From Sanguinoderma infundibulare (lineage: Eukaryota > Basidiomycota > Agaricomycetes > Polyporales > Polyporaceae), in contig JAVLRN010000008.1 of NCBI GenBank assembly GCA_032821775.1, positions 1,674,001 to 1,738,000 on the forward strand: DNA of 64,000 nt, written 5' to 3'. The notes below the pieces were generated by a model that was not told the origin of the DNA, ran no database searches, and was given only the letters and a program-made list of their open reading frames with translations. The position numbers and the translations under genes were made by a program. How positions within the stretch are numbered: the stretch's first letter is position 1; every line of letters starts with the position of its first letter. Below are positions 44,933-55,985 of this stretch, piece after piece.

Positions 44933-47077
44933 CTAGACGCTTGTGGTGCCGCTACGACTTGCCCTTGACCGCTCAAATTCCGCCTGAACCTGTTCAAGAG
45001 CCATCGGTCACCACTATCATATATAGTCCCACAACCACTCACTTGTATTGCAAAATCTGCGTCGTACACGACCCTGAATCCCGTACACGCCAGGCCGACG
45101 GCCACCCTGAGACTCGCTTCGTGAGCTTCCGGGATCGAGGCGGACTTCGCAAACTGAGGCGTGTGGCTTAATCCGTTTGGCTTAGTTGGGATGGAGTACA
45201 CGGGATGTAATGAAGGGATAGCTGTTGCGATGTGAGTAGCAGTCTGAAAGCATATCAAAAGCCGTTGTTACCGAAAGTAATATTTCCCTAATATTGATCT
45301 CAGCCCCCAGACACAAAAATCGAGATGGCTTCAAGAACACGTACGAAATCGGTCGAACATGCGTTGCCTTGACCGGTGTCCGTCCGCATGGTGAACCGAT
45401 TTCCGACTACCCTGGATATTCCTGGCCTGTGCAACAACAACATCGGACAACCGCGAGCAGAGCGAGGAAATTACTGCTTACCGAAGACGTCATTGTTCCG
45501 CACCTCGAAGTAGCCGGCACCTAGCTTCACCTCGACTTCACACGCTGTAGCGAGAGCTGCGGCCCTAGAACACCGTCAGCCATCCCAGGTCCTCAAACGC
45601 CATAACCAGAATCGCACACGTACTCGAAGCATGCGGTCATGCGTTTCTGCAGAGCTTCTAATTCCGTCCATGTCGGGGCGCGGACATAGTACCGCATTTT
45701 AGCATAGTCGGGGATAACTGCATGGTTGAACGAGCTTTCAACGCCACGATCGCCCATCCAATGTGACCTGCACACCGTTTGGCGTCCAATCCCGCCCGAG
45801 GACTATACCGTGCACGCGATGGTCCGGCTTTATTTGCTGGCGCAGCGCGGAGATGCTTGCGTACGCGACGAACGCCGCATCGAGTGCGTTCTGCGCTTCC
45901 CAAGGCGCAGCTGACGCGTGTGCGCTGCGATGGAAATCTTGAGATACTAAGCAACGTCATAGAGTTCAGCAGACACTCTACCTGTGGCCAAAGAACTCGA
46001 CGTCAATCGGTTGGCAGGCAACACCAGGCCACAACGCAGTGAAGTGGTCAGGCCCGGCGGAAGGGTGGCTCCTACATGTAAATGCATAAGACCGACCGCT
46101 CGCACGAACGGGACTGTCACGCGTCTATAACTTACATTATACAAGCGTCCATTCCGCCGTACGCGCCACGCTCGAGGAGCATGATCTTCCCGCCGACGGT
46201 CTCCTCAGCAGGTGTCCCGAGGAGGACGACCGTCCCAGGGACATCATGCTTCTGGAGAGCTGCCTTAATCGCGATCGCCACAGCCGCTCCCGACATCGCG
46301 ATCAGGTTGTGGCCGCATCCGTGTCCAATGTTCGGGAGAGCGTCCAAATCAGAGTTGACGCCAATCACGCGGGTGGTTCGTTGTGCGTGCCCGTGTTTCC
46401 CCGAAACACCGTGCGTGAACTCGGCACGCCAAGCCGTTTCGAGTCCGAGGTAGTGCGGGGTCACTTTGAACCCGTGCGAGGCCATGAACTCCGTTAATCT
46501 GTCGTGCGCATACCTGGGACACGAGTTCAGTTTACACCGCATAGTCAGGAAAGCATGGGAGCCGCACTGCTCTTTTAAACCTGTCTCTGGATGCTCTGCA
46601 ATGGCATGGATGAACTCAGAGATATGGTCAGGATAAATGACAGGACAATATGCACCCCAAATGTCGAGACTGCGTTGACGCAGCTCCGGAGAAAGGTCTT
46701 TCAAAGCGGTCTCTATCACCTCGATGGCTTCGGACGGAAAGCCTTCGTCCGACGTGTACATCGCGGGCTTCTCCGATGAGTCGTAAGGAGGATCATTCGC
46801 GACGACGTTGTCCCACTCGTCGCACCCGAACTAGTGATTATAAAGGGGCTATAACAACAGGGAAGGGATGAACGTCATGAAGGTTGCCAGAACGACTGAA
46901 GCGTACCGGTTCAACCGCGGGCTTTCCGCCTCTGGCGCTGGCGTCGGCAGGGAGCTGCAAGCTGTGAGCTGTAAACCTCTTGTTCGGTTTCCTCCGAAAT
47001 GTGAAGAAACGAGACCAGCAGCCAGCCTGAACATCGGGTCCCCCAAGCATTTCGACAGAGGATGTCTTGAATGACAT
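44933..47077 (-). pseudogene. M20 amidohydrolase, copy with a nonsense codon
   Basis: Aligns over its full length with the gene at 59901-62063 and keeps its splice sites, the microexon and the catalytic segments. In exon 2 the Trp codon of NHWYGCDE is TAG (46833-46831), shortly after the first intron. Translation from the normal start would give about 65 residues. Restart at a downstream ATG (MYTSDEGFPSE) is conceivable, so a shortened protein cannot be excluded. Confidence 0.85.
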
Positions 47078-47380
47078 GCCGATGTGAGCTGAACGGTAGC
47101 CTCGAGTATGTAGATGTGTGGAAGGTGAACGCAGTGTCCAGGTACCCGTCGGGCTTTCATCCGTCTACGGGCCCGGCGCTTTCTAGAGCCCGCGTGGACT
47201 TGATGGTTCTTGGATGGTTCCACTGAAAGCCCAGATGACCAATATTCCGTGCTGACCGCAGGAAGAGTACTTGCCTTGTTCGTGTATACCGGGACGGTAC
47301 TCGGGCGGAGCTTCAGCCAAAAACTTGAGGTGCTATGGACCGGTTTGAGTGACACCGGTGCCCTGACCGAGAATCAAAAG

Positions 47381-47895
47381 ATGCCGTCGTAACGATCTTT
47401 GCGAAGAATGTCCCGAAGCTGTAGTATGGAATCCTCCAAGCCGATCGTCTGGGTCCGAGCAGCATCGACCTTCCACCAGCCTCTGGGAAGCAAAGCAGGG
47501 TCTGAGTCTGCTGTCGCCTCTTGAGCTCCGAGGTCATCCAGGGAAGAGCTCTCCGACGATGAGCTGAAAGCTTCTGCGAGGTCCACCGGCGTGAGGACGT
47601 GTGGTGCGTCTATGAAAACTATATGGCAGTCGATGAGCTCGCCTGTCATCAGATCAGCGCTAGAGACAGCACCAAATTCGACGGCCTTACCACAGAACTT
47701 GCGAAGAGCTCCCATCTGTAGATGGTGGTCAATGCATCGACTTCGCAACGGGTGCGTATGCGGCAACAAACCCTTTTGCTCAAAATTGCCGCATTCTGCG
47801 CCTACCTGGGCACCCAATGGACCGTCAGTCAATGGCATCTCCTCTGGGACCTACCCATGTAGCATCAATACCTTTTTGGTTGAGCTGGCGGCCAT
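47381..47895 (-). pseudogene. FSH-domain serine hydrolase, truncated copy
   Basis: Start ATG at 47895 (MAASSTKKVLMLHG pattern) and the first four exons, including VFIDAPHVLTPVDLAEAF. The gene stops at RYDGIF, just before the nucleophile elbow GFSQG. Beyond 47381 the sequence switches to the inverted M20 5' flank, so the break is a rearrangement junction. Catalytic Ser, Asp and His are all missing. Confidence 0.88.
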
Positions 47896-48309
47896 GGTGG
47901 TTGGCAAGTCGGTGATCTCCAACTGCTGCACTGGACTGTGGAGCGTCATGGCGTCAACTGACTCAGAAAGGAGGTGATGATCGTTTGTAACCCTAACGTA
48001 TGGTTAAGGCGGCTACCCGACTTAGGACGCATCAAATTCTGCGAGCAACCTCCCTCGATGCCTGCAGACACGGGCGGTCATCCAGGGAATGCAAAACGGC
48101 GGTGGTTCACTGTGGTGGTAAGTTCCAAACGCGTTTCAATATTTTACCACGCTGACCGGATTCCCATTCGGATTTGTGGCAGAAATTCAACGTCCGACGC
48201 ACTCAGACGGCGAAACTGACAGCCCGCCGCCCCCGAACAGTACCGCCCACGGCAACCTCGAAAACAGGTTCTCCCCATCTGCCATGGCCGTCTTGCAAAA
48301 AACGACGAT

Positions 48310-48850
48310 CGTTTATGTGGCCAGGGCTTGCGAGATATGTCGCCCAAGTCGTCCGCCTAAGCACACGTTGCAAGACGGTCTTTGACCAGGGGGCAGTGTA
48401 CGTGGGCATGTGGTTGCGACGCTGTGACATCCATACGACTAGCACGGTTCCAGCACCCAGCTAGAAGCACGGGGGAAGAAAAGCAGGGAAGGGGTACGCT
48501 TACCACCTGCATAGTCTTGAGCGCAAAGGGGGCGGTGGTACAGCATTCGAAGCCCAGGCTGAAGGAAGCCCTTCCGATGGCATCCGGAAACGGTACTTGT
48601 CCCTGCAATCTTCTTCGGTTTTTCTGCGCTCTCCGCATCCAATCGCGGCTATTTCCGCGGACGAACGAGATTCGGAAAGGGTCCAGAGCGGAGAAGAAGA
48701 ATAAATGACTTGCGACTTGCAGGCTTGTACACACCGTGGTTGGGTGAAGCATATAACTTTAGTGCCTATTCGAAACGAAAACATGGGGACGGGACACGTG
48801 AGAACACGGAGAAAAAGGGACCGATCCGCCCGCGATCATAGTTGCCGCCG
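48310..48850. other. Unassigned; coding-like patches
   Basis: No recognised gene. The sequence joined across the later insertion reads VAAELIYALAR on the plus strand, suggesting that the Mutator-like element landed in former coding sequence. Confidence 0.35.
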
Positions 48851-48859
48851 AGCTGATCT

Positions 48860-50024
48860 ACATGGCGTTAATCTCCCACCCCATCGTCCACAAGATTCAA
48901 AGTCCGCTGTGGCGGATATCTAGGCGCTCAGCCACCATATCAGTTCGACCTTATAATCGCTTTGTACGATCCGTTAGATACGCTATTTATCGATCCAATA
49001 CAATCGATTTCTTACTCGATTAACATCGTCCTCTCGTCCATCCACCACCACACCAGGCGGGCCGGACGACTCCGAAGTCCCTGGGCCGCGTTGGTAACCT
49101 GTACCACTTCGAGTTGTCGGGTGACGGCGTCCTCCTGCTGGTCGTCTTGTTGCTTCTCCTTCCGCCTCTCCTGCTGCTCTTCTGGTTCTTCGGCGGTGGT
49201 CTTTCTAGTGCCCAACAGCCCGGCCTGAAGATGCTCGGAATACAATCAACGTTCCGCTGTGCCCCTCCAGCAAGGCCGCGCTCAGCTCCAAGAACAGCGC
49301 CTCCAACAATGGATCGCCCCACAAGACATGTCCGACCGATGCGAACGACGTCACGCGCACTTCCTCGTCCTCCGGCTCACCGTTCTCCAAGTCGAAGTCG
49401 ACGAAGGTCGAATAATTGTCGCCCACGAACAACACGAGCGACGGCACCTCGCAGTCGTCGAACAGGAAGGACCCGATCGCGCGCGACAGATACCGCCGCA
49501 AGTCTTCATACAGTAGTACGACGTCTGCCGCAAGCGCGTTGTCGAGGAGCGTCTCGAGGAGCAGTATGAAGGTTTCTTGCCAGGTGTAGAGCTGAGGGTT
49601 CTCCTATGATGTAAGTCCGAACCAGTCGTTCTGGACGCGTTCGTGCAGTTGCTTGAGAGACGAACCCAGGCGGAGGTCGAGCAGCGAGGCTTGGCGTTGG
49701 GAGAGCTTGCGAGATGTGCGTGCGAGGGCAAGCGAGACTCCGCCGGGGTGCGCGAGGAGCAGGTGTTGGTACGGGACGAGGGTGGCGGCACGGCGGATGT
49801 ATACAAGCGTTGATACATGGCATGAGGAGCTTGTCGCGTTCTCCCAGAAGTCGCACATTGTTAATCGAGTAAGAAATCGGTTGTATTGGATCGATAAATA
49901 GCGTATCTAACGGATCATACAAAGCGATTATAAGGTCGAACTGATATGGTGGCTGAGCGCCTAGATATCCGCCACAGCGGACTTTGAATCTTGTGGACGA
50001 TGGGGTGGGAGATTAACGCCATGT
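48860..50024. mobile_element. Mutator-like (Pack-MULE-type) element carrying host sequence
   Basis: Terminal inverted repeats of 166 bp (48860-49025 and 49859-50024, two mismatches seen) start ACATGGCGTTAATC. They are flanked by a perfect 9-bp direct repeat AGCTGATCT (48851-48859 and 50025-50033). Long TIRs plus a 9-bp duplication are the hallmark of Mutator-like elements. The 830 bp between the TIRs has no transposase but holds a fragment of a kinase-like host gene. Confidence 0.82.
49205..49858 (-). pseudogene. Kinase-like (aminoglycoside-phosphotransferase-type) gene fragment inside the MULE
   Basis: One frame of about 217 codons with a single in-frame TAG at 49604. Phrases such as LLDLRLGSSLKQLHERVQNDWFGL, RRYLSRAIGSFLFDDCEVPSLV and HVLWGDPLLEALF match what I recall of fungal phosphotransferase-superfamily proteins. 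It is internal to the gene, with no proper start or end, so it is a captured fragment. The family assignment is from memory and needs a search. Confidence 0.5.
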
Positions 50025-50162
50025 AGCTGATCTACGCTCTCGCCAGGTCTTCAGGCAGTGAAAGAGGCAAGACAGAGATATGCGCAATCGAGGAATGATG
50101 AGCATAAGTTGAGCGGAAAGGAATAGCCTTAGCTCCATTGGAGTCAAGAAGGACGACGTTGT

Positions 50163-50700
50163 ATCGTGAGCGACGTCGTCCCCTATTTCCCTCCCCCATA
50201 CCACATCTGGTCTACCTTCGTGCGCGAGTACCACAAACCACTCAACAACACTCTCACGCGCCTGATTAGGAGTACAAGAAGAGTATGTGCGAACTCAACA
50301 TCAGCCCAGAGCTCCTCGAGCAGCCGTTCCTCGAGAGGCAAGGAGCAGTCGCTCATCGAATACTACCACTAGCTCATCATCACGAACCTCGACGAGTGGT
50401 CCGGGAACCTCATGCGCACCGAGGCCGCCGCGTTCACTGCGTGCGAGGAACCTCCAGAGGTCAGCACCGACGGCCTTTACACGACGTCTGGCACTGTCAT
50501 CTTCCTACACGGTCAACCGGCAGGTCCACCTCGCGCTCGACTCGAACCAGGCCCTCGTTCTCGCGCGGGCGGAGTGCAGGACTGTTGGGTGAAGCTCGTC
50601 GACACCGCGTACAAGAAGCACACTGAGAAACCGGACGAGGTCCCGGGCGGGCTCGTAGAGCACTGCATCGCGCTCCCCAACGACCACACACAACAACCAT
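50163..50700 (+). pseudogene. SEC6: Exocyst subunit Sec6, internal fragment
   Basis: Frames in this stretch read DVVPYFPPPYHIWSTFVREYHK, ELNISPELLEQPFLER, EEPPEVSTDGLY, ALDSNQA and EKPDEVPGGLVEH (given in parts), a series of Sec6 landmarks in order. Several frameshifts separate them. Sec6 is a core subunit of the exocyst, which tethers secretory vesicles at hyphal tips; the functional gene must lie elsewhere. Confidence 0.75.
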
Positions 50701-50759
50701 CAGTAATGCGAACCTGCAGGGAGGAACGAGCCCCACTCAGAGATTCGTAAACATGCTTC

Positions 50760-51376
50760 ACGGACCGCACTTCTCGACCTTGGGCACCCGTCTGTGTACG
50801 GAGAGCTCGTCGCACATCATGCCCATCTCGACCTCATCCGCCTGGACGTAGCTCTCCGTGATCGGCTCGAGTTCAGCGGTGGGTACGGCTTCCAAGAACC
50901 TGCAGCCGCGTTAACCCCCGACCCGACGTCAACTATGAGGCTGAGGTGGAGGCATGCACTTGTCAGGACAGGAAGGTCAAACGTGTCCTGTGCGTACGCG
51001 ATGAACTTCTTGAGGTCCGTCTTGCTGATCGCACCAATGAGGTGAACGTCCGCTGCAGGACCAATCAGGCCTCTTCTAGCTTCCCTAGGACATCGTGGCA
51101 CAGACGAGCGGTCGTACTTTGTGGAGTAGCAGCGCGAACTATATGCGCATGTCAGTCAGATTGACGTGCCCGACCAAACTGCAAGCAACGCGCTCCCCAC
51201 CTCTGCACTCCCCAACATGAGCAGTGTCGCCCCCTCAACCACGGCATCAGCTGCGCAAACAAGTATGCGAGGACCATCCTCAGCCGCGCCTGGATGTTCT
51301 GCAGTGCCAGCCTCTCCGCGCCTGAGCCGCCGTGCACCCTGAACCACGGCTTCACGCCCGTCACAAACGTGTCCAT
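50760..51376 (-). pseudogene. QNS1: Glutamine-dependent NAD+ synthetase, internal fragment
   Basis: Read leftward: [22 protein letters not shown], then LLMLGSAEV, then ADVHLIGAISKTDLKKFIAYAQ, then FLEAVPTAELEPITESYV and EMGMMCDELSV. These are consecutive conserved blocks of the NAD synthetase (ATP-pyrophosphatase) domain. Frameshifts lie between the blocks and both ends of the gene are missing. It lies tail to tail with the Sec6 fragment. Confidence 0.85.
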
Positions 51377-52441
51377 GTCCAGGTCGATGTCATACGAGTC
51401 GTTGCCACCGTTCTATACCCTTCGAGTGGCTTGGGCATTGTTGAGCAGTGTCAAGAACCCACAGGCACTAAGCTAGCCTCTGGGCGGTGGGTCTCATGCG
51501 CAACCGTCCCGCTGTGATTGGGGCAGAAACACTTGACAGAGAGCGCATCTTTGGATCACCTGGCGGGGAGGGTTGCGGGGGTCATGCCCTGGAGGCACGC
51601 GTGCTTGCTGTCGAACTCGTGGAGTATGTGGTCGAGAGCGTCTACGAGCTCATTGAGGAACTTGCGGTGCTTTCGCCGGCCGTCGAGGACCCTGCCTGCT
51701 CGCTCCGGCATGCCCCAGAAGCTGTCGGAGCGATCGTCGTAGGGGAACATATGGTTGGCAGCCACGGGAGTTGAAAGTGTATGAAGCGAATGGGGCAGTG
51801 AAAGGCGCCTCGGGCTCGACGGTGAATCCGAAGCATCTCAATATGCTGTGATAGACACAATGGAAATATCAACACATTGCCAGCCCTAGAGCTCCACAGA
51901 CAGAGGGTACGACGGGAATAGGGGAAATTTCGGTGGAAATTGTCATCTTTCTCCATCGCCGTTTGTTGACCACCACGAGGACGGTCGTAGACGGGTGTGC
52001 CAGCCCAAGACAGAGAACAAGCGGCATAGATGAGAAGCAAAAAGTATCAGGCACCCAAAGCAAAGCGGGGATCCTGATACGAGAAGGGTGCATTGTAGCG
52101 CAGTCTGGGTACCTGTACCGCCCGGGAGGAGAACGCATGGTAATCGTACCAACGCAGCCCTCCATGCTCTTGAATGGTGGTGGACGTCGCAAATGAAAGC
52201 TTGAGGGCTTTCTGAGGCACACAGGATGCCAGTGGCAGGGCAGAGCGAGTGCGAGTGTGGCCGACAATGCTTGAACATGCAGAAGACAAGATGTGGTACG
52301 GATAGCATCCAGTATGAGTCTTTTGACCGGTAGCAGTTGCTAATGGTGGCAGTCGTTAAGTTATTAGGTACAGCATACGTATTAAATGACACTTACGGGT
52401 CCCACTGTAGAGCGCTCCCCCACAGACTGCCGACTTCCAGC
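51377..52441 (+). repeat. Remnant region and duplicated 5' flank of MP gene (copy B)
   Basis: 51774-52441 is the near-identical partner of 41689-42351. Just before it, 51556-51765 on the minus strand reads coding-like (FPYDDRSDSFWGMPERAGRV) and aligns loosely with 55040-55210, an older shared piece of an unidentified gene. Confidence 0.7.
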
Positions 52442-53914
52442 ATGCCCGTCTTACCATCCACACCTCCACCGGCGCATGCCGCTCGCTTCGTCGACGCCAG
52501 CGCCACACCGTCACAGTATGCCGCTGCGATGCGAGCGCAATGGCAAAATCCCCACGATATCCTCTCCGTCCTGACGCTTGTCGGCGGCGATATCGTCCAG
52601 GTTGCCGCCACCCAGCTCGCAGGGACCGGGCCAGCACCATTTGCGCCCGTCGCGTTCTCCTTCGGATGGCTCGCCTATTCCATCTCTGCCCTCCTGTCCG
52701 CTCTGGGAGAGGGACGTCTCCTGCCGCCGCCCGAATACGCCTCCAAGTTGATTAACGTGCAGAGCGAATACGAGCGCGAGAACCAGTCGTGGATGCTCTG
52801 CCGTCTGCTGCGCGACGAGGAGTATCGACTGAAGGAATTGGTCACTAAGGAGTCCGCGAAGAGCAAGGAGTCCGCGAAGGGACTGATCGTCGCATTCTAT
52901 GAGCCGGCGGAGGTCGGGCAGATGGGGACACCCGCCAGGGACTGGGTCTACTGGATGGGTGTCGGCGTAATCGTGGCCCAAAACGTCATCGCTACCATCC
53001 CCTTCTTCTACCACGGCAACTGGGTCGTCCTCCTCGTCACGTTCGTCGGCACCATCCTTGCCCTTGCTGGGACGGCGCTTCCGCAGTGGCGCCGTGAGAA
53101 GTACCCAGCTCGTCCAACTGACCTCAAACCAACTGACTCGAAACCACTTGGCCGCGAACCAACTAGCCCCAAGAATAAGGCCGTGTACTGCTTGACGAGG
53201 GGGAACGCGGCCCCAGTGGTGATGGTCATCGTTCTCGACCGCGGCCTGAACTTGGAGGACCTAGCAGGCGCGAAACACGAGCATTGTGCGGAGACCCTTG
53301 TAGCGTCCGTCATCCTCTGCGCTTGCTGGATTCTCCTCCTCCTTACCGTCGAAGGTTTGGTTGACGATGCGTGGTACCTCCTCGGAATCGGAGGGCTGGG
53401 AATGCTTCAGAATATCCTTGCTGCAGGGGTGAGGCGTAGCCCGGACGCGCTTGGATTCCCTCTCCGACGCACGAAGGTACTTCACAAAGAGAAGGTCATG
53501 GACGTGCTGAAGGATGCCGAGGATGTAAAGATGGGCGTTGGACTCACCCTCGTCCCTACATTCTTCCCCGGAAAGCTTCGCCCTGACGAGGAAGAATATT
53601 GGATGGATAGGCGGGAAAAGATGGAAGCGGAGAAGGCGAGGGAGAAGGAAACTGCTGCTTCCGTGACGCAACGGTCACAGACACCGGCCAGCGACACCAC
53701 ATGCGCATCCGACTCGTCGAAAGTCGAGCTATCCAGCGCTGCGGAATCCGACCCTACCGCCGTCATGGAGTCTCCGAAGCCGGCCGCAACACCTGCATCG
53801 ACTTCGCGAGGTGAGTGTATCATGCTTGACCATTGGATTGAATCTTATAGCAGTTCCATTGGGGATTTCAGCCGCAGAGTGAACCGAACTTCATATGATA
53901 GACCGGTCAAGTAG
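52442..53914 (+). CDS. Multi-pass membrane protein, MP family (copy B)
   Basis: 490 residues, same start and membrane plan as copy A. It has a shorter Ser-Ala-Lys repeat (KESAKSKESAK) and an extra Asp-Leu-Lys-Pro-Thr unit in the loop after ALPQWRREKYPAR. Near the C-terminus it diverges (DTTCASDSSKVELSSAAE). Where copies A and C stop (GCG TGA GGTGAGT), this copy reads CGA GGTGAGT and runs on for about 28 residues. Splicing at that GTGAGT is the alternative. Function unknown. Confidence 0.87.
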   Translation: MPVLPSTPPPAHAARFVDASATPSQYAAAMRAQWQNPHDILSVLTLVGGDIVQVAATQLAGTGPAPFAPVAFSFGWLAYSISALLSALGEGRLLPPPEYASKLINVQSEYERENQSWMLCRLLRDEEYRLKELVTKESAKSKESAKGLIVAFYEPAEVGQMGTPARDWVYWMGVGVIVAQNVIATIPFFYHGNWVVLLVTFVGTILALAGTALPQWRREKYPARPTDLKPTDSKPLGREPTSPKNKAVYCLTRGNAAPVVMVIVLDRGLNLEDLAGAKHEHCAETLVASVILCACWILLLLTVEGLVDDAWYLLGIGGLGMLQNILAAGVRRSPDALGFPLRRTKVLHKEKVMDVLKDAEDVKMGVGLTLVPTFFPGKLRPDEEEYWMDRREKMEAEKAREKETAASVTQRSQTPASDTTCASDSSKVELSSAAESDPTAVMESPKPAATPASTSRGECIMLDHWIESYSSSIGDFSRRVNRTSYDRPVK

Positions 53915-54714
53915 ATGGACGTGCAGGCCCCACGCTCGTCGGTGATGTACTGGTTTCGAAGACAAGTTTGAACATGTTGACCCCATATCATTACACGCAC
54001 GTACATATATATCGTAGAACTTGCTATTGGTCTTTAGGCCGCGTTGAATTGCGATTCTTACCTGAACGTCTATGTAATTATACGCTTGAGGTTCGACCGG
54101 TAGCCTCTCTGCTGAATGACTCATGTACTTACTAGACGAGCAACGTAAAGTGCGGTCTAGCTGGTGAATGGTATAAGTACGGCGACGACGGATCGAGCTG
54201 CCTCAAGACTTCAGAAACTCACTGCGAAACAGAAAACATGACGAGTCCACAACTTCGACGTCCTAGAAGTCCAATTGTTCTGAACTACGAGGTCATGAAG
54301 GCGGCAGGTGAGCCTTGAAGTTTGGATGGTAGGAGGTTGTGGGGGATGGGCATATGAGATTGGCCATGGTGGTGAGAACAGAGGTATGTAGTCGAGCCCG
54401 TGGCATGCGCGCATATAGCCAGCTCGATCGGCCCGGATCGGGGTGTGGGGCGGAGAACCAAAACTTTAGGCAGACATCATATCATTTCCGTTTTCCGATT
54501 CGGTGTCCGATAAGCCCAGGTAAATCAAGTGGACACAAACGTCCGTTGGGCACCCCTCGAACCTGATTATTTGCACCCCGCTGCGCTACGCATACTCGCA
54601 CTCGAGAGATCTATATTCCATGAACTACGCGGACCTTGTGAAACCATGCAACGCATCTGAATCCTATTGCCGCAATCTGACTCTAGTCTCCGCGGGTCGT
54701 GGTTGCGGGTTTGA
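53915..54714 (+). other. 3' flank of MP copy B, then an orphan promoter with first exon
   Basis: After the MP gene, a TATAAGTA at 54172-54179 precedes an ATG at 54238. The short frame (MTSPQLRRPRSPIVLNYEVMKAAG) ends at a consensus-like donor GCAG|GTGAGC at 54308. No matching downstream exon was found, so this looks like a detached gene start. The rest to 54714 shows nothing recognisable. Confidence 0.4.
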
Positions 54715-55060
54715 CAGTCGTGTCACCGTCTGCAGTGTCATGGCGTGCTGCACGATCGCGAGCATCCGCTCCATTTGATCCGTGCGAGGGAGTGTCCAGA
54801 GACCAGCTACCCAGCAGCGCAGAAGCACGTTTAGCCTAGTGGTAGACAGCGTCTTCTTGCCATCAGTCGCGGTGCTGCTCGCGCAGGTCTTGGGTACGAT
54901 AAAATCCGCTGCGTACGTGTCGGAAGGTCAAGGATCGTGTCAATCTCCGCGAGGACGCCGAAGAGAAGCCAGACCTTGAGGAACGCTACATTGTTGCTCA
55001 AAGACGCCGTGCCGTAATCGGCTTGAGGGCGAGCGTGGTTGGCGACGAGGGACGCAGGGT
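54715..55060 (-). other. Coding-like remnant, family not recognised
   Basis: On the minus strand SLSNNVAFLKVWLLFGVLAEIDTIL and, in a shifted frame, RLNVLLRCWVAGLWTLPRTDQMERMLAI read like protein. No complete frame or splice structure, so probably another gene fragment. Confidence 0.35.
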
Positions 55061-55985
55061 TCGTGCGCTGGCACTCCGCGCGCTTGCCATCGCAGCTCGT
55101 GGAGGATGGGGCGGAAAGCGTCTACGACCACAATGCGGAACATGCAGTGCTCCAGCCTGCGCGCTCGACAAGTTCCAGAAGCCGTCGGGATCACTATCGT
55201 AGGGCATTGTGGTTGGCAGCCACGGGCACCGAAGGGGCATGGAGAGCGAGGCGCTTCCGGCTCGATCGTGCATTCCGATATGCCTCGATAGACATGAGAG
55301 GAACCGCGGCCAATTGTGGGTACTAGGGTTCGCAAGGACAGGTACGGCGGAAACAGTAGGCATCGTGGTGGCGTCGTACCCCTCATGTTTGCGTGCCGTC
55401 TGTTGACCACCACGAGGTGGTCAGTCGTCAAAGCACTGTCAAAGGATATAACCTTCGAGCATAATAATCTCTCAACGCACGGAAGCCCAGATGCGTCGCA
55501 GCCAATTGTGGTGGGCTATGTGGCGGCGGAGACAACAAAAGAGCCAGGGACAGCCGTAATCCGCTGTCATATATGGGCAGCGAAAGGTAGACTTCCAGGG
55601 AAAAGGTCAGGGTCCTAACAACAGAAGGGTGCAATACAATGCAGCACGGGTACCGGCGCCGAAGACAGCGAACGCACCGTGACCGCACCAACACAGCCCT
55701 CCGCGGTCTTGAATGGCAGCGAACGTCGAAAATGAGGCTTGACGGCTTCCCAAGTAAACAGGAAACCAGTTGCTGTGCAGAGCGATGCGCAGGAGGAGAA
55801 CAGGAGGGAGCATGCAGAAGACCAGATGCGAGTATTGGCGCAGAGAGTGCCCGAGTAGGTTTTCACCTTTGGCAGGTGCCAACAGCGGCTGTCATTGAGT
55901 TATAAGGCATCTACACCATGTGTATTACACGACACTTACAGGTCCCCTTGTAGACGGCTCCCCAGCAGTCTCCCCCACTGCCGGC
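55061..55985 (+). repeat. Duplicated 5' flank of MP gene (copy C)
   Basis: Uninterrupted counterpart of 11590-13578 plus 34098-34186. It is the reference that defines the exact insertion points of the two elements there. Confidence 0.85.
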
